A program made the position numbers and the translations under genes. From assembly GCF_001952855.1 (NCBI RefSeq), contig NZ_LPNO01000004.1, positions 51,234-115,233 on the forward strand: a DNA stretch of 64,000 bases, in the 5' to 3' direction. Positions 48,201-55,504 of the stretch are shown piece after piece. Source of the stretch: Pseudomonas sp. ATCC PTA-122608. Lineage in GTDB: Bacteria > Pseudomonadota > Gammaproteobacteria > Pseudomonadales > Pseudomonadaceae. Positions within the stretch are counted from its first letter, which is position 1. Every line of letters starts with the position of its first letter. The notes under the pieces are model-generated. The model was not told the DNA's origin and ran no database searches. It worked only from the letters and a program-made list of their open reading frames with translations.

Positions 48201-48558
48201 GCCGGCTGACTTGCGCAGAACCCGGAGCGTTATCGGCATGTTCTATGGCGGCTGCCAGCAACGCGTTCTGCTGACTCGTGCTCAGGGGCAGGGGCCAAGA
48301 CAAGCCACCGCCCAGGTTTCCCCATGGATGAGGTTGTGAGCGTGCCGGCGTCTGCCAGTTTTTTCGGTCGCCCAGGGTGGTTTTCAGCGCTCTCGGGGCA
48401 TCAGGATTCGGTGGCTCAGCTGCAGGATCCTCATGGTCCGTTGCGCTTTGTAATATTTCATCGGGGTATGACGGGATAACGGGGAGTGGTATCGGAGGAG
48501 GGGGAGGTGGCGGATAGATAGTGGAGGAAAGAACGGAGTTACTGACTATTGAGGTCAT
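45241..48558 (-). CDS. Large toxin-like protein with ChaN/EreA/PMT-C2-like C-terminal domain
   Basis: A 1105-residue protein, resembling those annotated in pseudomonads as membrane-targeted effector-domain toxins. The N-terminus has a seven-proline tract (about 16-22) and no signal peptide. Around 650-740 lies a small Gly/Ala-rich hydrophobic section (DALGLLTAGVGAVAKAGKTL) that could insert in a membrane. The C-terminal ~200 residues carry G-E913-S-H915, E942 in YLEGYIDML, an Asp-His pair near 990 and H1041-A-H1043 followed by GVPGLAEL, the residue pattern shared by ChaN, EreA, TraB/TIKI and the Pasteurella toxin C2 domain. AAGG eight bases upstream favours ATG 48558. No immunity gene is obvious. 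Confidence 0.75.
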   Translation of the reverse strand: MTSIVSNSVLSSTIYPPPPPPPIPLPVIPSYPDEILQSATDHEDPAAEPPNPDAPRALKTTLGDRKNWQTPARSQPHPWGNLGGGLSWPLPLSTSQQNALLAAAIEHADNAPGSAQVSRQGGLLEFLNSNLPLPNDASIDPVKSLEALIGSHRGQALGEALQIKLEGISTDSSVSDYVLAAINLDLDQESTAQPHRNQVAGFDLTQKQHWGKPVSSIVAGLRQHLSDTGKASSPYATLGAHLLLMRTAPQFLIKDIPDSVVYGSQAWANLCIAAAAIEAESPGRVANMSFAEVMITADASRAAPESAKTAALLDWAIVNGVLEAKDDALHEKADIDTAMDAFNHQLEKLKHASSLLGAPVPTRQQLALDLLKEKFGKGVPFEEKVLLKPNKTANKMIPTRGPYSMLDLTMQGEKINASEWALKPGSQGVDLDAFAAFTQGPHFKVPDTFDNAISQTISDYKTVKKYSTLNALANLPPDDKNNLRLGKLNFYKEKSYRVSWVPLAGETLFHTSKKILVTTKNQENLSTYEFDTEKGTIRKVGNSIITRGDQKIADEVTRIEEFSTFGSKRDYIKQENPLEGFNPNLFKNLRAEYLADSIVEGLDLDAIRQQAAGSTPDEHREAVAGTIGNFFLDLIPLRSAIVNLSNGHYKDGFSDLAFDALGLLTAGVGAVAKAGKTLGTAGGAVSKALKVSKIFGAAALSELNPLSGLGDLAIGAGKLSLQGANAASQSMRTLKGTTNNTALIAPGDRFEAAATGTFKVGTQTVEGSAVQVNGKWYALNAQKQQPYGSPLQPFESSDTLMPPSPNPYAPLSRGAHRFNPINVIIPPRKVRKPLPEGTYAEAMKGKLEADHFKTDTRQATMDKFQQEMKDYYKAIDIDGIPPRPVIPEVPIPLAVGDLIKEALKTSSGLVLGESHKQMASFKVLFDNVSTLKDQGVKKVYLEGYIDMLHGPIDDGIGMLGSSGTRRTHPSLEQLKNKLEANGIELLPLDHYYLTRHKYDKSRDRTQTGINSEKRLKEFNYYAAETIQANSGTEKWVALVGHAHMNTSEGVPGLAELTESIGIGVFDNKNMPYHSIGLKAHTHVPDPNKPLQPGDLPGDLHIYVKP

Positions 48559-48705
48559 CGGGAACACCTTCAGGCACGCTCATTCAGGAATGCGCCTTTC
48601 AGGAAAACCTCCCTGCTTCCTGGACGCTCTTCCTGAGTGTCGGAAACAGGGGTGGCGGCTCCGCCTGGACAGTGTTCAAGTTGTCAGAAAATGTACGAAT
48701 GACGA

Positions 48706-48843
48706 TCAGCGATGGTAATACCCTGGTCCGCCGTCGTAGTAGCGATGGTCATGCCAACCGCCACCGCCGTGGGGGAAAATAATGCAGCCGCTCATGCTCA
48801 ACATGATCAACAAGGGAATCAGCAGTGTGATTCGACGAAGCAT
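48706..48843 (-). CDS. Small lipoprotein (45 aa)
   Basis: A 45-residue predicted lipoprotein: MLRRITLLIPLLIMLSMSGC ends in a lipobox with Cys20, followed by a Gly/His/Tyr-rich tail (GGGGWHDHRYYDGGPGYYHR). GAGG lies eight bases before ATG 48843. The tail could bind metal through His residues. It is separate from the toxin-like gene upstream, with about 150 bp between them. I know of no function. Confidence 0.65.
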   Translation of the reverse strand: MLRRITLLIPLLIMLSMSGCIIFPHGGGGWHDHRYYDGGPGYYHR

Positions 48844-49017
48844 TTCAAAATCCTCTAGGGTACTCACAGGTTCAATCAGGCGTTGGGCAAGCCAAAGTTT
48901 TTCATCGCCTGTAACATGAGACCCCGCCGACCCCATTCCATCCCCGCCAATGGGTATGTGCTTGGTGTGGTAGTCGATACAAAGTGGATACAATTTTCTT
49001 AGCTTCAGGACCCCGTC

Positions 49018-49212
49018 ATGACCCAAAAGCAACGTTTGAAATACTCGATTCTGATTTCCCTGCTGGTGCTGGGGACGATGTTTGGCCTGTCCTACTTGCA
49101 GAACAATGGCGTCATCAGCGAAAAAACGTTCCAGTACATCGCCATTGCCGTAGCGGTGACGGTGGTGGTGATCAACGGCGTGATGCGCCGCAAGGTCAAG
49201 CCCAACCTTTGA
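49018..49212 (+). CDS. Small two-helix membrane protein
   Basis: A 64-residue protein with two hydrophobic helices (about 10-26 and 40-55) and a basic C-terminus (MRRKVKPNL). CAGGACC precedes ATG 49018. It ends one base before the stop of the convergent Fur-like gene. I do not recognise a family. Confidence 0.6.
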   Translation: MTQKQRLKYSILISLLVLGTMFGLSYLQNNGVISEKTFQYIAIAVAVTVVVINGVMRRKVKPNL

Positions 49213-49213
49213 G

Positions 49214-49591
49214 TCAGGCCCGGCTTTCCAGGACTTTGGCAGCCTGCTCGTGCAGGCTGTAGCTTTTGTCGGTGTTGAGGGTGATCACGCCCTCGGCGCA
49301 CAGGCGCTTGAGCACCTCGCGTACGCTTAGAAACGACAGCGGGATGCCCAGCTCCAGCAAGTGGCTGTGCACGCCGCGCACGCCGAGGGTGCGCTGGTTA
49401 TCGGCCGCAGTCAGCAGCGCGTCGATGACCTTCAGCCGAATCAGGCTGGTGCGCAGGCCGAAACACTTGAGCAAATGACGAATGCGCTGGTTGCCATGCT
49501 CCGGCGCCTTGCCGAACGCCTGGTTGCCGGTGCTGAAACCTCCGTCATGCATGGATGAGTGTCCTTCCGTGGGCGGTTGCGGGTTGTACAT
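49214..49591 (-). CDS. Fur-like winged-helix protein lacking the metal-binding domain
   Basis: A 125-residue protein whose central part resembles the Fur-family winged helix (LKCFGLRTSLIRLKVIDALL, then VREVLKRLCAEGVITLNTDK). The His/Cys-rich dimerisation and metal-binding C-terminal domain of Fur is absent, so it is probably not an iron sensor itself. AAGGAG precedes ATG 49591. It lies divergent from pvdQ, a siderophore gene, which may be coincidence. Confidence 0.72.
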   Translation of the reverse strand: MYNPQPPTEGHSSMHDGGFSTGNQAFGKAPEHGNQRIRHLLKCFGLRTSLIRLKVIDALLTAADNQRTLGVRGVHSHLLELGIPLSFLSVREVLKRLCAEGVITLNTDKSYSLHEQAAKVLESRA

Positions 49592-49747
49592 GCAAAAACT
49601 CCTTATCAGAGCCTGATCAGGAAAATGATGGCGCTCTTAGTTAATAAGACGTACGAGCAGCCGAAATCATGAAGCGCGGGATGTAGAAATTTTGTCGGTA
49701 ACATCCTGGAGACATACCGACATGTCCGAATAAACATCTGCGGCTGC

Positions 49748-49770
49748 TAAATTATTCCCGGTTTTTACGT
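49748..49770 (+). promoter_or_regulatory. Candidate PvdS (iron-starvation sigma) promoter of pvdQ
   Basis: TAAAT (49748-49752) and CGT (49768-49770) are separated by 15 bases; the PvdS consensus is TAAAT-N16/17-CGT. The preceding GC gives GCTAAAT, as in iron-starvation boxes. The site lies about 65 bp before the pvdQ start. The one-base short spacer lowers confidence. Confidence 0.45.
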
Positions 49771-49833
49771 CTTAACTGAGGTGTTGGCGAAGCTGTCCCT
49801 CGTCACGGTGTTTAATTTGGCTGTGGAGTCTGC

Positions 49834-52131
49834 GTGATTATTTCCAACGGGTTGTTCAGGGTGTGCGTGGCTGGGGCGTTGCTGGGGCTGAGTGTTTCGG
49901 CCACGGCGCGGGTGCAGGAGCAACAGACCACCGCGGAGATTCGGCGTACCAGCTTTGGTGTCCCGCATATCCGGGCCAACGATGAGCGTGGGCTGGGTTA
50001 TGGCATTGGTTACGCCTATGCCCAGGACAATCTGTGCCTGTTGGCCAATGAGGTGGTGACCGTCAACGGCGAGCGCGCCAAGTACTTTGGCCCCGAACAG
50101 GCAACCCAGGAAGGGCGCAATAACCTGACCAACGACGTGTTCTTCACGTGGCTGAACACACCCGAGGCCGTTGCGGCATTCTGGAAGGCGCAACCCCCGG
50201 CGATGCAGCAGCGCATTGAAGGGTATGTTGCCGGCTACAACCGTTACCTCAAGGAGCGGACCGCCCAAGGCTTGCCGGCGCAGCGCCAGGCGGCCTGGGT
50301 ACGGCCGATCACGGCAGAAGACCTGGTCAAGGTGACTCGCCGGCTGCTGGTGGAAGGTGGCGTCGGGCAGTTTGCCGAAGCGGTGGTGGGCGCCACGCCG
50401 CCCAATGCCGTGGCTCAGGTGGATGCCAAGGCATTTGAGGTCGCAGCCGCCAATCAGCAACGTTTTGCCCTGGATCGCGGCAGCAACGCCGTCGCCGTCG
50501 GCCGCGACCGTTCGTTCAACGGCCGCGGCATGTTGCTGGCCAACCCGCATTTTCCGTGGATTGGCGGCATGCGTTTCTACGAGATGCACCTGACCATTCC
50601 CGGCCAGCTGGATGTAATGGGCGCCGCCTTGCCGGGCCTGCCGGTGATCAACATCGGCTTCAACCAGCACGTGGCCTGGACGCACACCGTTGATACGTCC
50701 AAGCACTTCACCCTGTACCGCCTGACCCTGGACCCGAAAGACCCGACCCGCTACCTGCTGGACGGCAAATCCCTGCCCATGGAAAAAACCAGCATCAACG
50801 TGCAGGTCAAAGCCGCCGACGGCAGCACCAAGGAAAAGTCCCGCACGGTCTACAGCTCGCAGTTCGGCCCGGTGGTGCAATGGCCCGGCAAGCTGGACTG
50901 GGACAACAAATATGCCTTCAGCCTGCGGGACGCCAACCTGGGCAACGACCGCGTTCTGCAACAGTGGTACGCGATGAACCGCGCCGCCAACCTCAAGGAG
51001 CTGCAAGAGTCGGTGCACACCCTGCAAGGTATCCCGTGGGTCAACACCCTGGCGGCGGACGACCAGGGCCAGAGCCTGTACATGAACCTGTCGGTGGTAC
51101 CGAACGTCAGCGCGAAAAAACTCGCGCAGTGCAGCGACCCCCGGGTTGGCCTGCAATTCATCATGCTCGACGGCTCCCGCAGCGCCTGCGCCTGGGACAT
51201 AGACCCGCGTGCTGCCCAGGCCGGGATCTTCCCGGCCGATCAACTGCCGCAACTGCAGCGCACCGACTACGTGCAGCACTCCAATGACTCGGCGTGGATG
51301 GCCAACCCCAAGGCGCCGCTGACCGGATTCTCGCCGGTGATCAGCCAGGAGAAAATCGGCCTGGGCCCACGTGCCCGTTTCGCCTTGCAGCGCTTGCAGG
51401 AACTCGACAAGCAGCCGATCAAGGCCGCCGACTTGCAGAACATGGTCATGGACAACCAGGTGTATCTCGCCAGCCAAGTCATGCCGGACCTGCTCAAATA
51501 CTGCGCGGGTGCCGACGCCGCCGTGAAGTCCGTGTGCGACAGCCTGAAAAGCTGGGACCAGCGCGCCAACCTCGACAGCGGCCTGGGGCTGGTGCACTTC
51601 ATCAACCTGGCGGAGCAACTGGCGCAAGCGCCCGACGCATGGAAAGTGGGTTTCAACCCGGCACAACCATTGACCACGCCGCGTGGATTGGCGATTGAAC
51701 GCGCAGGCGTGGCCAAGGCACTGCATGAAGCGATGCTCGCCTCAGCCGCCGACGTAGCCAAACGCGGGCTGACCGCCGACAGCCGCTGGGGTGACATCCA
51801 GGTCTCGGGCCAAACCCCGATCCATGGCGGCCCGCAAGAGCTCGGCGTGTACAACGCCATGCAAAGCGTGCCAAGGGCTGACGGAAAGCGCGAAGTCGTC
51901 AGTGGCAGCAGCTACTTGCAGATCGTGACCTTCGACGAGAAGGGCCCCAATGCCGAAGGCGTGCTGGCGTTCTCCCTGTCCAGCGACCCGGCGTCGAAAT
52001 ACTACAAGGACCAGACCCAAGCGTTTTCCGAGAAAAAACTCAGCCCGCTGCCGTTTACCGAACAGCAGATCAAGGCAGACCCGCAGTACCAATTGCAGGT
52101 TATCCGTGACAAGGAAGAAGCCGGGCGGTAG
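49834..52131 (+). CDS. pvdQ: Acyl-homoserine lactone acylase PvdQ (pyoverdine maturation)
   Basis: A 765-residue Ntn-hydrolase of the penicillin acylase family, periplasmic. A signal peptide (about 1-25) is followed by the alpha chain; the autoproteolytic site is Gly216-Ser217 in LDRGSNAVAVG, making Ser217 the beta-chain nucleophile, as in P. aeruginosa PvdQ. Further PvdQ elements are LLVEGGVGQFA, LLANPHFPW, FNQHVAWTHTVDTS and VQHSNDSAWMANP. The enzyme removes the fatty acyl chain from the pyoverdine precursor and can degrade long-chain AHLs. The start is GTG 49834, after TGGAG. The remaining pyoverdine genes are not in the window. Confidence 0.95.
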   Translation: MIISNGLFRVCVAGALLGLSVSATARVQEQQTTAEIRRTSFGVPHIRANDERGLGYGIGYAYAQDNLCLLANEVVTVNGERAKYFGPEQATQEGRNNLTNDVFFTWLNTPEAVAAFWKAQPPAMQQRIEGYVAGYNRYLKERTAQGLPAQRQAAWVRPITAEDLVKVTRRLLVEGGVGQFAEAVVGATPPNAVAQVDAKAFEVAAANQQRFALDRGSNAVAVGRDRSFNGRGMLLANPHFPWIGGMRFYEMHLTIPGQLDVMGAALPGLPVINIGFNQHVAWTHTVDTSKHFTLYRLTLDPKDPTRYLLDGKSLPMEKTSINVQVKAADGSTKEKSRTVYSSQFGPVVQWPGKLDWDNKYAFSLRDANLGNDRVLQQWYAMNRAANLKELQESVHTLQGIPWVNTLAADDQGQSLYMNLSVVPNVSAKKLAQCSDPRVGLQFIMLDGSRSACAWDIDPRAAQAGIFPADQLPQLQRTDYVQHSNDSAWMANPKAPLTGFSPVISQEKIGLGPRARFALQRLQELDKQPIKAADLQNMVMDNQVYLASQVMPDLLKYCAGADAAVKSVCDSLKSWDQRANLDSGLGLVHFINLAEQLAQAPDAWKVGFNPAQPLTTPRGLAIERAGVAKALHEAMLASAADVAKRGLTADSRWGDIQVSGQTPIHGGPQELGVYNAMQSVPRADGKREVVSGSSYLQIVTFDEKGPNAEGVLAFSLSSDPASKYYKDQTQAFSEKKLSPLPFTEQQIKADPQYQLQVIRDKEEAGR

Positions 52132-52186
52132 GGTAGCCCACCGGGAAACGATGCCCCTTGAGAGAATATTTTTTGAAATCAAGGGG

Positions 52187-52215
52187 TTGCAAGGCCTGGC
52201 AAATGAGTACATAAT
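52187..52215 (+). promoter_or_regulatory. Candidate sigma-70 promoter upstream of tRNA-Cys
   Basis: TTGCAA (52187-52192), 17-base spacer, CATAAT (52210-52215). The predicted start site is about 125 bases before the mature tRNA, requiring 5' processing. No closer match was seen in the 214-bp gap after pvdQ. Confidence 0.45.
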
Positions 52216-52345
52216 TGCGCCCATCGAACGCACTGAAGCATTAAAAACTTCAATGTTTTCAATGAGATAGAGTAGAGGCAAGCTTCACATAGCCCACTCA
52301 AGTTTGTATGCGGTGAATGTCGGTTGTAAGGCATTGATCGTTTGA

Positions 52346-52419
52346 GGCCGAGTAGCAAAATGGTTATGCAGCGGATTGCAAATCCGCCTACGCCGGTTCG
52401 ATTCCGACCTCGGCCTCCA
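52346..52419 (+). tRNA. tRNA-Cys (GCA)
   Basis: A 74-base cloverleaf. The acceptor GGCCGAG (52346-52352) pairs with CTCGGCC (52409-52415), followed by discriminator T and encoded CCA. The anticodon stem GCGGA/TCCGC encloses TTGCAAA, giving anticodon GCA. The T-arm contains GGTTCGATTCC. Discriminator U73 and GCA are the Cys identity elements. It is followed by a strong terminator and then by a phage integrase gene, so the tRNA 3' end is the probable attachment site. Confidence 0.95.
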
Positions 52420-52425
52420 CTCTTA

Positions 52426-52459
52426 AAACCCCGTAGATCAATGATCTACGGGGTTTTTT
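52426..52459 (+). terminator. Rho-independent terminator after tRNA-Cys
   Basis: AACCCCGTAGATCA and its reverse complement TGATCTACGGGGTT flank a two-base loop, followed by a run of six Ts. A textbook intrinsic terminator 7 bp beyond the tRNA CCA. Confidence 0.93.
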
Positions 52460-52478
52460 ATTGCCTGTGATTTGAGAA

Positions 52479-52511
52479 GTGTTCCGCAACTATTGGGATG
52501 TGTTCCGCAAC
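52479..52511. repeat. 12-bp direct repeat near the phage end
   Basis: GTGTTCCGCAAC occurs at 52479-52490 and 52500-52511, a 21-bp period (two DNA turns), between the tRNA terminator and the integrase stop. Location and spacing are as expected for integrase arm-type sites at an attachment site, but binding is not shown. Confidence 0.5.
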
Positions 52512-52573
52512 CCTACGCGTTTTTAATCGCAATGAGGGGGGAGAACAGCGCCGGGTGAGGGGAGGTTGGCCTG

Positions 52574-53638
52574 TTACTTCGTGGGGTTAACGATCTCACC
52601 GACACGCCGATAGACCTTCTTTGTCATCTCCTCAGTGGAGTGGCCGAGCAGCCGACTTGCATGCGCAAGTTCTATCTCGCTGGCGGCTTTGGGCCGGATG
52701 TCTTTGAACTGAAACTGGCGAATTAGTACAGCCAGGGCGGGATCGCCGTCGGCACCGGCCTTGATGGCTGCTTTCTCACGGGCTTCATCCCAGCGGTTGC
52801 GTAGCATCTGCTGGCTCATCCGAAGGCCGGACGCGTTCGTAATAAGCGTTGAGGTCTTAATTCCGTTTAACGATCTGCGCTCGAGCAGGTTGTCTAGGAA
52901 TAGACTAAGCGCTGATTGTTCGCCGGCATCGTCCAGGCGAATACGCAGAAGTTTGCCGCCCTTGCCCTGGCGAACCCCTACGAAACCGTTGGCCAGATCG
53001 GTAGTTGCCACCTTCAGCACATCCGCAGGGCGCTGGCCGGTCAGGTAGGCAAGGTCCATGGCATCCTTTAGTTCCTGCACTGCCTCTCCATATACCGCAT
53101 TCCAAACCACTTCGCCGGCATAGTAGTCCCGCGGTTTTTCCTTGTTTCGGCGTACGCCGAAGCAAGGGTTGGCATTGTTGGTCAGTCCCCACTCGCGCGC
53201 GATCGTGAACATGTGTGACAACAGCGCGATTTCTCGGTTGGCCCTGACCTTGGCGGTTCTGGCATCTCGATACTGGGCAACCACCTGCGGAGTGATTGAG
53301 TCCAGAGGCGCGTTTTCAAATGCCTTCCGCAGCTGTTTCAGTTCCTTGCGGTTGTCGGACTGTGTCCGTATTGATTTGGTCGGGATGATCTTTTTTTCGT
53401 ACTTGTCGAACAGCGCACCCATTAGATGATTGGGCTTTAGTGGTTCGCGGCGTTCCAGTCGAGCCCACTCGACCTTCGCCGCGTCCAGATCACTGCCCAG
53501 CGGTATTTCTTTTCGGTTGCCGTCCGCATCCCTGCCGTTGTAGTAGAACGAGGTCCACACGGCGCCGCTTTTACGCTTGCGGGTGCGCCGTATCATTCGA
53601 GGCGGAAGGTCGCGATTGGCTATGCTTTTCTGGCGCAT
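52574..53638 (-). CDS. Tyrosine-recombinase integrase of the tRNA-Cys prophage
   Basis: A 354-residue phage integrase. An N-terminal arm-binding region (about 1-70) precedes the core-binding SAM-like domain (about 75-160) and the catalytic domain. Catalytic residues: Arg203 (TGQRPADVL), Lys312-Asp-Ile-Arg315, His333 (LLGHS) and Tyr343 (VYRRVGE). The usual HxxR His is Lys, a substitution found in many phage integrases. It reads toward the adjacent tRNA-Cys, the likely attB. Its start lies two bases after the stop of the DUF4224 gene, suggesting co-transcription. Confidence 0.93.
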   Translation of the reverse strand: MRQKSIANRDLPPRMIRRTRKRKSGAVWTSFYYNGRDADGNRKEIPLGSDLDAAKVEWARLERREPLKPNHLMGALFDKYEKKIIPTKSIRTQSDNRKELKQLRKAFENAPLDSITPQVVAQYRDARTAKVRANREIALLSHMFTIAREWGLTNNANPCFGVRRNKEKPRDYYAGEVVWNAVYGEAVQELKDAMDLAYLTGQRPADVLKVATTDLANGFVGVRQGKGGKLLRIRLDDAGEQSALSLFLDNLLERRSLNGIKTSTLITNASGLRMSQQMLRNRWDEAREKAAIKAGADGDPALAVLIRQFQFKDIRPKAASEIELAHASRLLGHSTEEMTKKVYRRVGEIVNPTK

Positions 53639-53640
53639 CG

Positions 53641-53880
53641 TCAGCTCACGTTCGCTAGGTCGAGCGACCAGGTTTCAGTTACGGCGTTGACCCCTGAAGG
53701 TTTGACGCCCGCGAGTTTCAGCCGGGCGTAAACCCGACCCACTATTGGGCGGCGAGCGCCTGTCAGAACAAACTCCCAGCGATTTTCGGTCAGCCATAGA
53801 ATTTGTTTGGACGGGATCTGATATCCGGTGATGGTCGCCAACTCTTCGTCGGCGAGGGTTTCGCTTTGGAATTCCATCAT
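53641..53880 (-). CDS. DUF4224-like phage protein
   Basis: A 79-residue protein with the DUF4224 pattern (LADEELATITGYQIPSKQIL then WL and PIVGRVYARLKL). Such proteins are commonly encoded beside phage integrases and may assist excision, although this is not established. GGGAG precedes ATG 53880, which overlaps the upstream stop as ATGA. Confidence 0.85.
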   Translation of the reverse strand: MMEFQSETLADEELATITGYQIPSKQILWLTENRWEFVLTGARRPIVGRVYARLKLAGVKPSGVNAVTETWSLDLANVS

Positions 53881-54197
53881 GCGGCTCTCCCGATCAGGTC
53901 TGTCGGCCCATAACTTCGGCGTGTGTTCTCCTTAGGGGGCAACTCGATAGTGGCAGGAGCATGCGTATACCCCACGGCAGGCTGCGCGAGCGGGCGTTCC
54001 TGAGCGTTTAGCGTTGCATCAGCGAGCGCTGCCCCGCGCAGCTTTTCGTGGGGTATAAGTGCTTCGGTGGTGGTGCTGGAAGAGGCAATATTGCCTGCTG
54101 CTGCGCAGCAGAGACTGTTTGTTTCCAGCGTGTCGACACTCACGGAAGTGCGGAGCAAAGCGGGTGGGGCGCTGTTGTTGTTCTGGTGGTTCTTCAT
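53877..54197 (-). CDS. Phage protein of unknown function
   Basis: A 106-residue, Ala/Thr/Asn-rich protein with no recognised domain, probably largely disordered. Support for coding is mainly structural: its start overlaps the HD-hydrolase stop (ATGA, 54194-54197) and its stop overlaps the DUF4224 start in the same way. Confidence 0.55.
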   Translation of the reverse strand: MKNHQNNNSAPPALLRTSVSVDTLETNSLCCAAAGNIASSSTTTEALIPHEKLRGAALADATLNAQERPLAQPAVGYTHAPATIELPPKENTRRSYGPTDLIGRAA

Positions 54198-54736
54198 GCC
54201 GCTTTCCTCCGGTGTTTGATAGCGAGTTGGTCCATCAGGCGCTGGTGGTAGGTGTTACGGGCTTCTACTGCAGGCCATGCGCGGATGGTTTCAACCATGG
54301 GTTCGATGCCGACCAAGCAATCCCAGATAGCCGGATCGGTTGGCATGAGGTCACGGCGCTCAGTGGCCAGCGCAATCAGGTCAGCCTGGTGTATGCATGC
54401 GGGTAGATCGAAGGCCAGGTCGAAGCGCTCACAGACACGCCCCCATACGACGTCCTCAAATCCTCGGTAGTCGGGCATCCACTGTTTGAGTGGCCGGGTC
54501 ATATCGCCCAGGTACGCCTCGGTCGCATCGTGGAGGAGGGCTGCCAACTTGTGTTCATCCGGCACCAGCTCGGCGACGATGCAGCTGTGTTGCGCCACGC
54601 TGTAGAATTCGCGGGTGTGGCCGTTGAAGCGGCACAGATGGGCCAAAGAGTGCGAGATGTCCCTCGGGTCGATCATCTCTGTGTCGGGTTCGAACAGGTC
54701 GAAGCGCTTGCCTGTGTGGGTGAGGATGAAAGTCAT
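54194..54736 (-). CDS. HD-domain phosphohydrolase (phage)
   Basis: A 180-residue HD-superfamily metal-dependent phosphohydrolase, YfbR-like in outline. The metal-binding pattern is SVAQHSCIVAEL, then LLHDATEAYLGDMTRPLKQW (the HD pair), and an Asp in CIHQADLIAL. The likely substrate is a nucleoside monophosphate or related nucleotide, perhaps to adjust host pools during phage growth. It is coupled to both neighbours by overlapping codons. Confidence 0.83.
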   Translation of the reverse strand: MTFILTHTGKRFDLFEPDTEMIDPRDISHSLAHLCRFNGHTREFYSVAQHSCIVAELVPDEHKLAALLHDATEAYLGDMTRPLKQWMPDYRGFEDVVWGRVCERFDLAFDLPACIHQADLIALATERRDLMPTDPAIWDCLVGIEPMVETIRAWPAVEARNTYHQRLMDQLAIKHRRKAA

Positions 54737-55131
54737 GCTGCATCCTCCAGCATGAATGGATCCATCAGGTCAGCCATGCTCAGAGCCTTGTCACGCAAGG
54801 CAAGCGCTTGCGTTGCCTGGCTCTCGGATCTCACGGCTCGGAAGGTGTCAGCGGCAAGCTTGAGCTTTTCGGCGATGGCTAATAGGGTGAGTCGATCTTG
54901 TGGCTGAAGATCCAAGATAAGTTGCAGACGTCGGCATCGTTCGGTGACTTGCTCAAGCTCGGTAGAGCTTGCTGATTCGCCCTCGTCCATCCCTTCCGTG
55001 AAACCCTGAGCGCGGCCATCGTTATAGCCCTCAGCTCGACCATCCGTTAAACCTCCTTTGTAGCCGACCCAGTAGAGGATCCCAAGCGCGATAACGATAC
55101 TGATCAGTGCGTATATTTGAATTGCAGTCAT
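54733..55131 (-). CDS. Membrane-anchored coiled-coil phage protein
   Basis: A 132-residue protein with an N-terminal transmembrane helix (about 3-24), a Gly/Asp repeat with GRAEGYNDGRAQGFTEGMDE around 27-46, and a predicted coiled coil (about 55-115). AGGAG precedes ATG 55131. Its role is unknown. Its stop overlaps the start of the HD-hydrolase gene. Confidence 0.68.
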   Translation of the reverse strand: MTAIQIYALISIVIALGILYWVGYKGGLTDGRAEGYNDGRAQGFTEGMDEGESASSTELEQVTERCRRLQLILDLQPQDRLTLLAIAEKLKLAADTFRAVRSESQATQALALRDKALSMADLMDPFMLEDAA

Positions 55132-55177
55132 GTGGTGTGCTCCTGGTGTTGTTGGCTGGTGGTGGCAGCCGTTGGGG

Positions 55178-55504
55178 TTATTGGCCGTGTTCGGTTGAGT
55201 CGGTTTCTGGACGCGGCATGTCTTCATCTGCTCGGTAAGCGCGGATGTCGATCAGGGCGGCTACGTGCTTGATGTGGGCGTACCTCAATGCCTTGGCGCT
55301 TTTGTCCAATGTGGTCACCGGCAGTTGGATACGACCGGCGTTGATCGCCTCAATGAAGGTCTTTTCATTGAGGTTCTTAAAGTAGTGCGTGCGCAGCTTT
55401 TCCAGGGGGATAAGCACGTCGCCGAAGAGTTCATGCAGCATCTCGACGGTCGCGCTATCCGGCGCGGGTTGTAGCCGCAGCGGTGTTTGACTGGTGTTGC
55501 TCAT
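55178..55504 (-). CDS. PrtN-like (pyocin activator family) protein
   Basis: A 108-residue protein whose central section resembles PrtN, the activator of pyocin genes: LIPLEKLRTHYFKNLNEKTF, IEAINAGRIQLPV, and SAKALRYAHIKHVAALIDIR. Family members are small helix-turn-helix-type DNA-binding activators. AAGGAGG precedes ATG 55504 and lies inside the upstream gene. The N- and C-terminal tails are not conserved. Its promoter targets in this phage are unknown. Confidence 0.75.
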   Translation of the reverse strand: MSNTSQTPLRLQPAPDSATVEMLHELFGDVLIPLEKLRTHYFKNLNEKTFIEAINAGRIQLPVTTLDKSAKALRYAHIKHVAALIDIRAYRADEDMPRPETDSTEHGQ

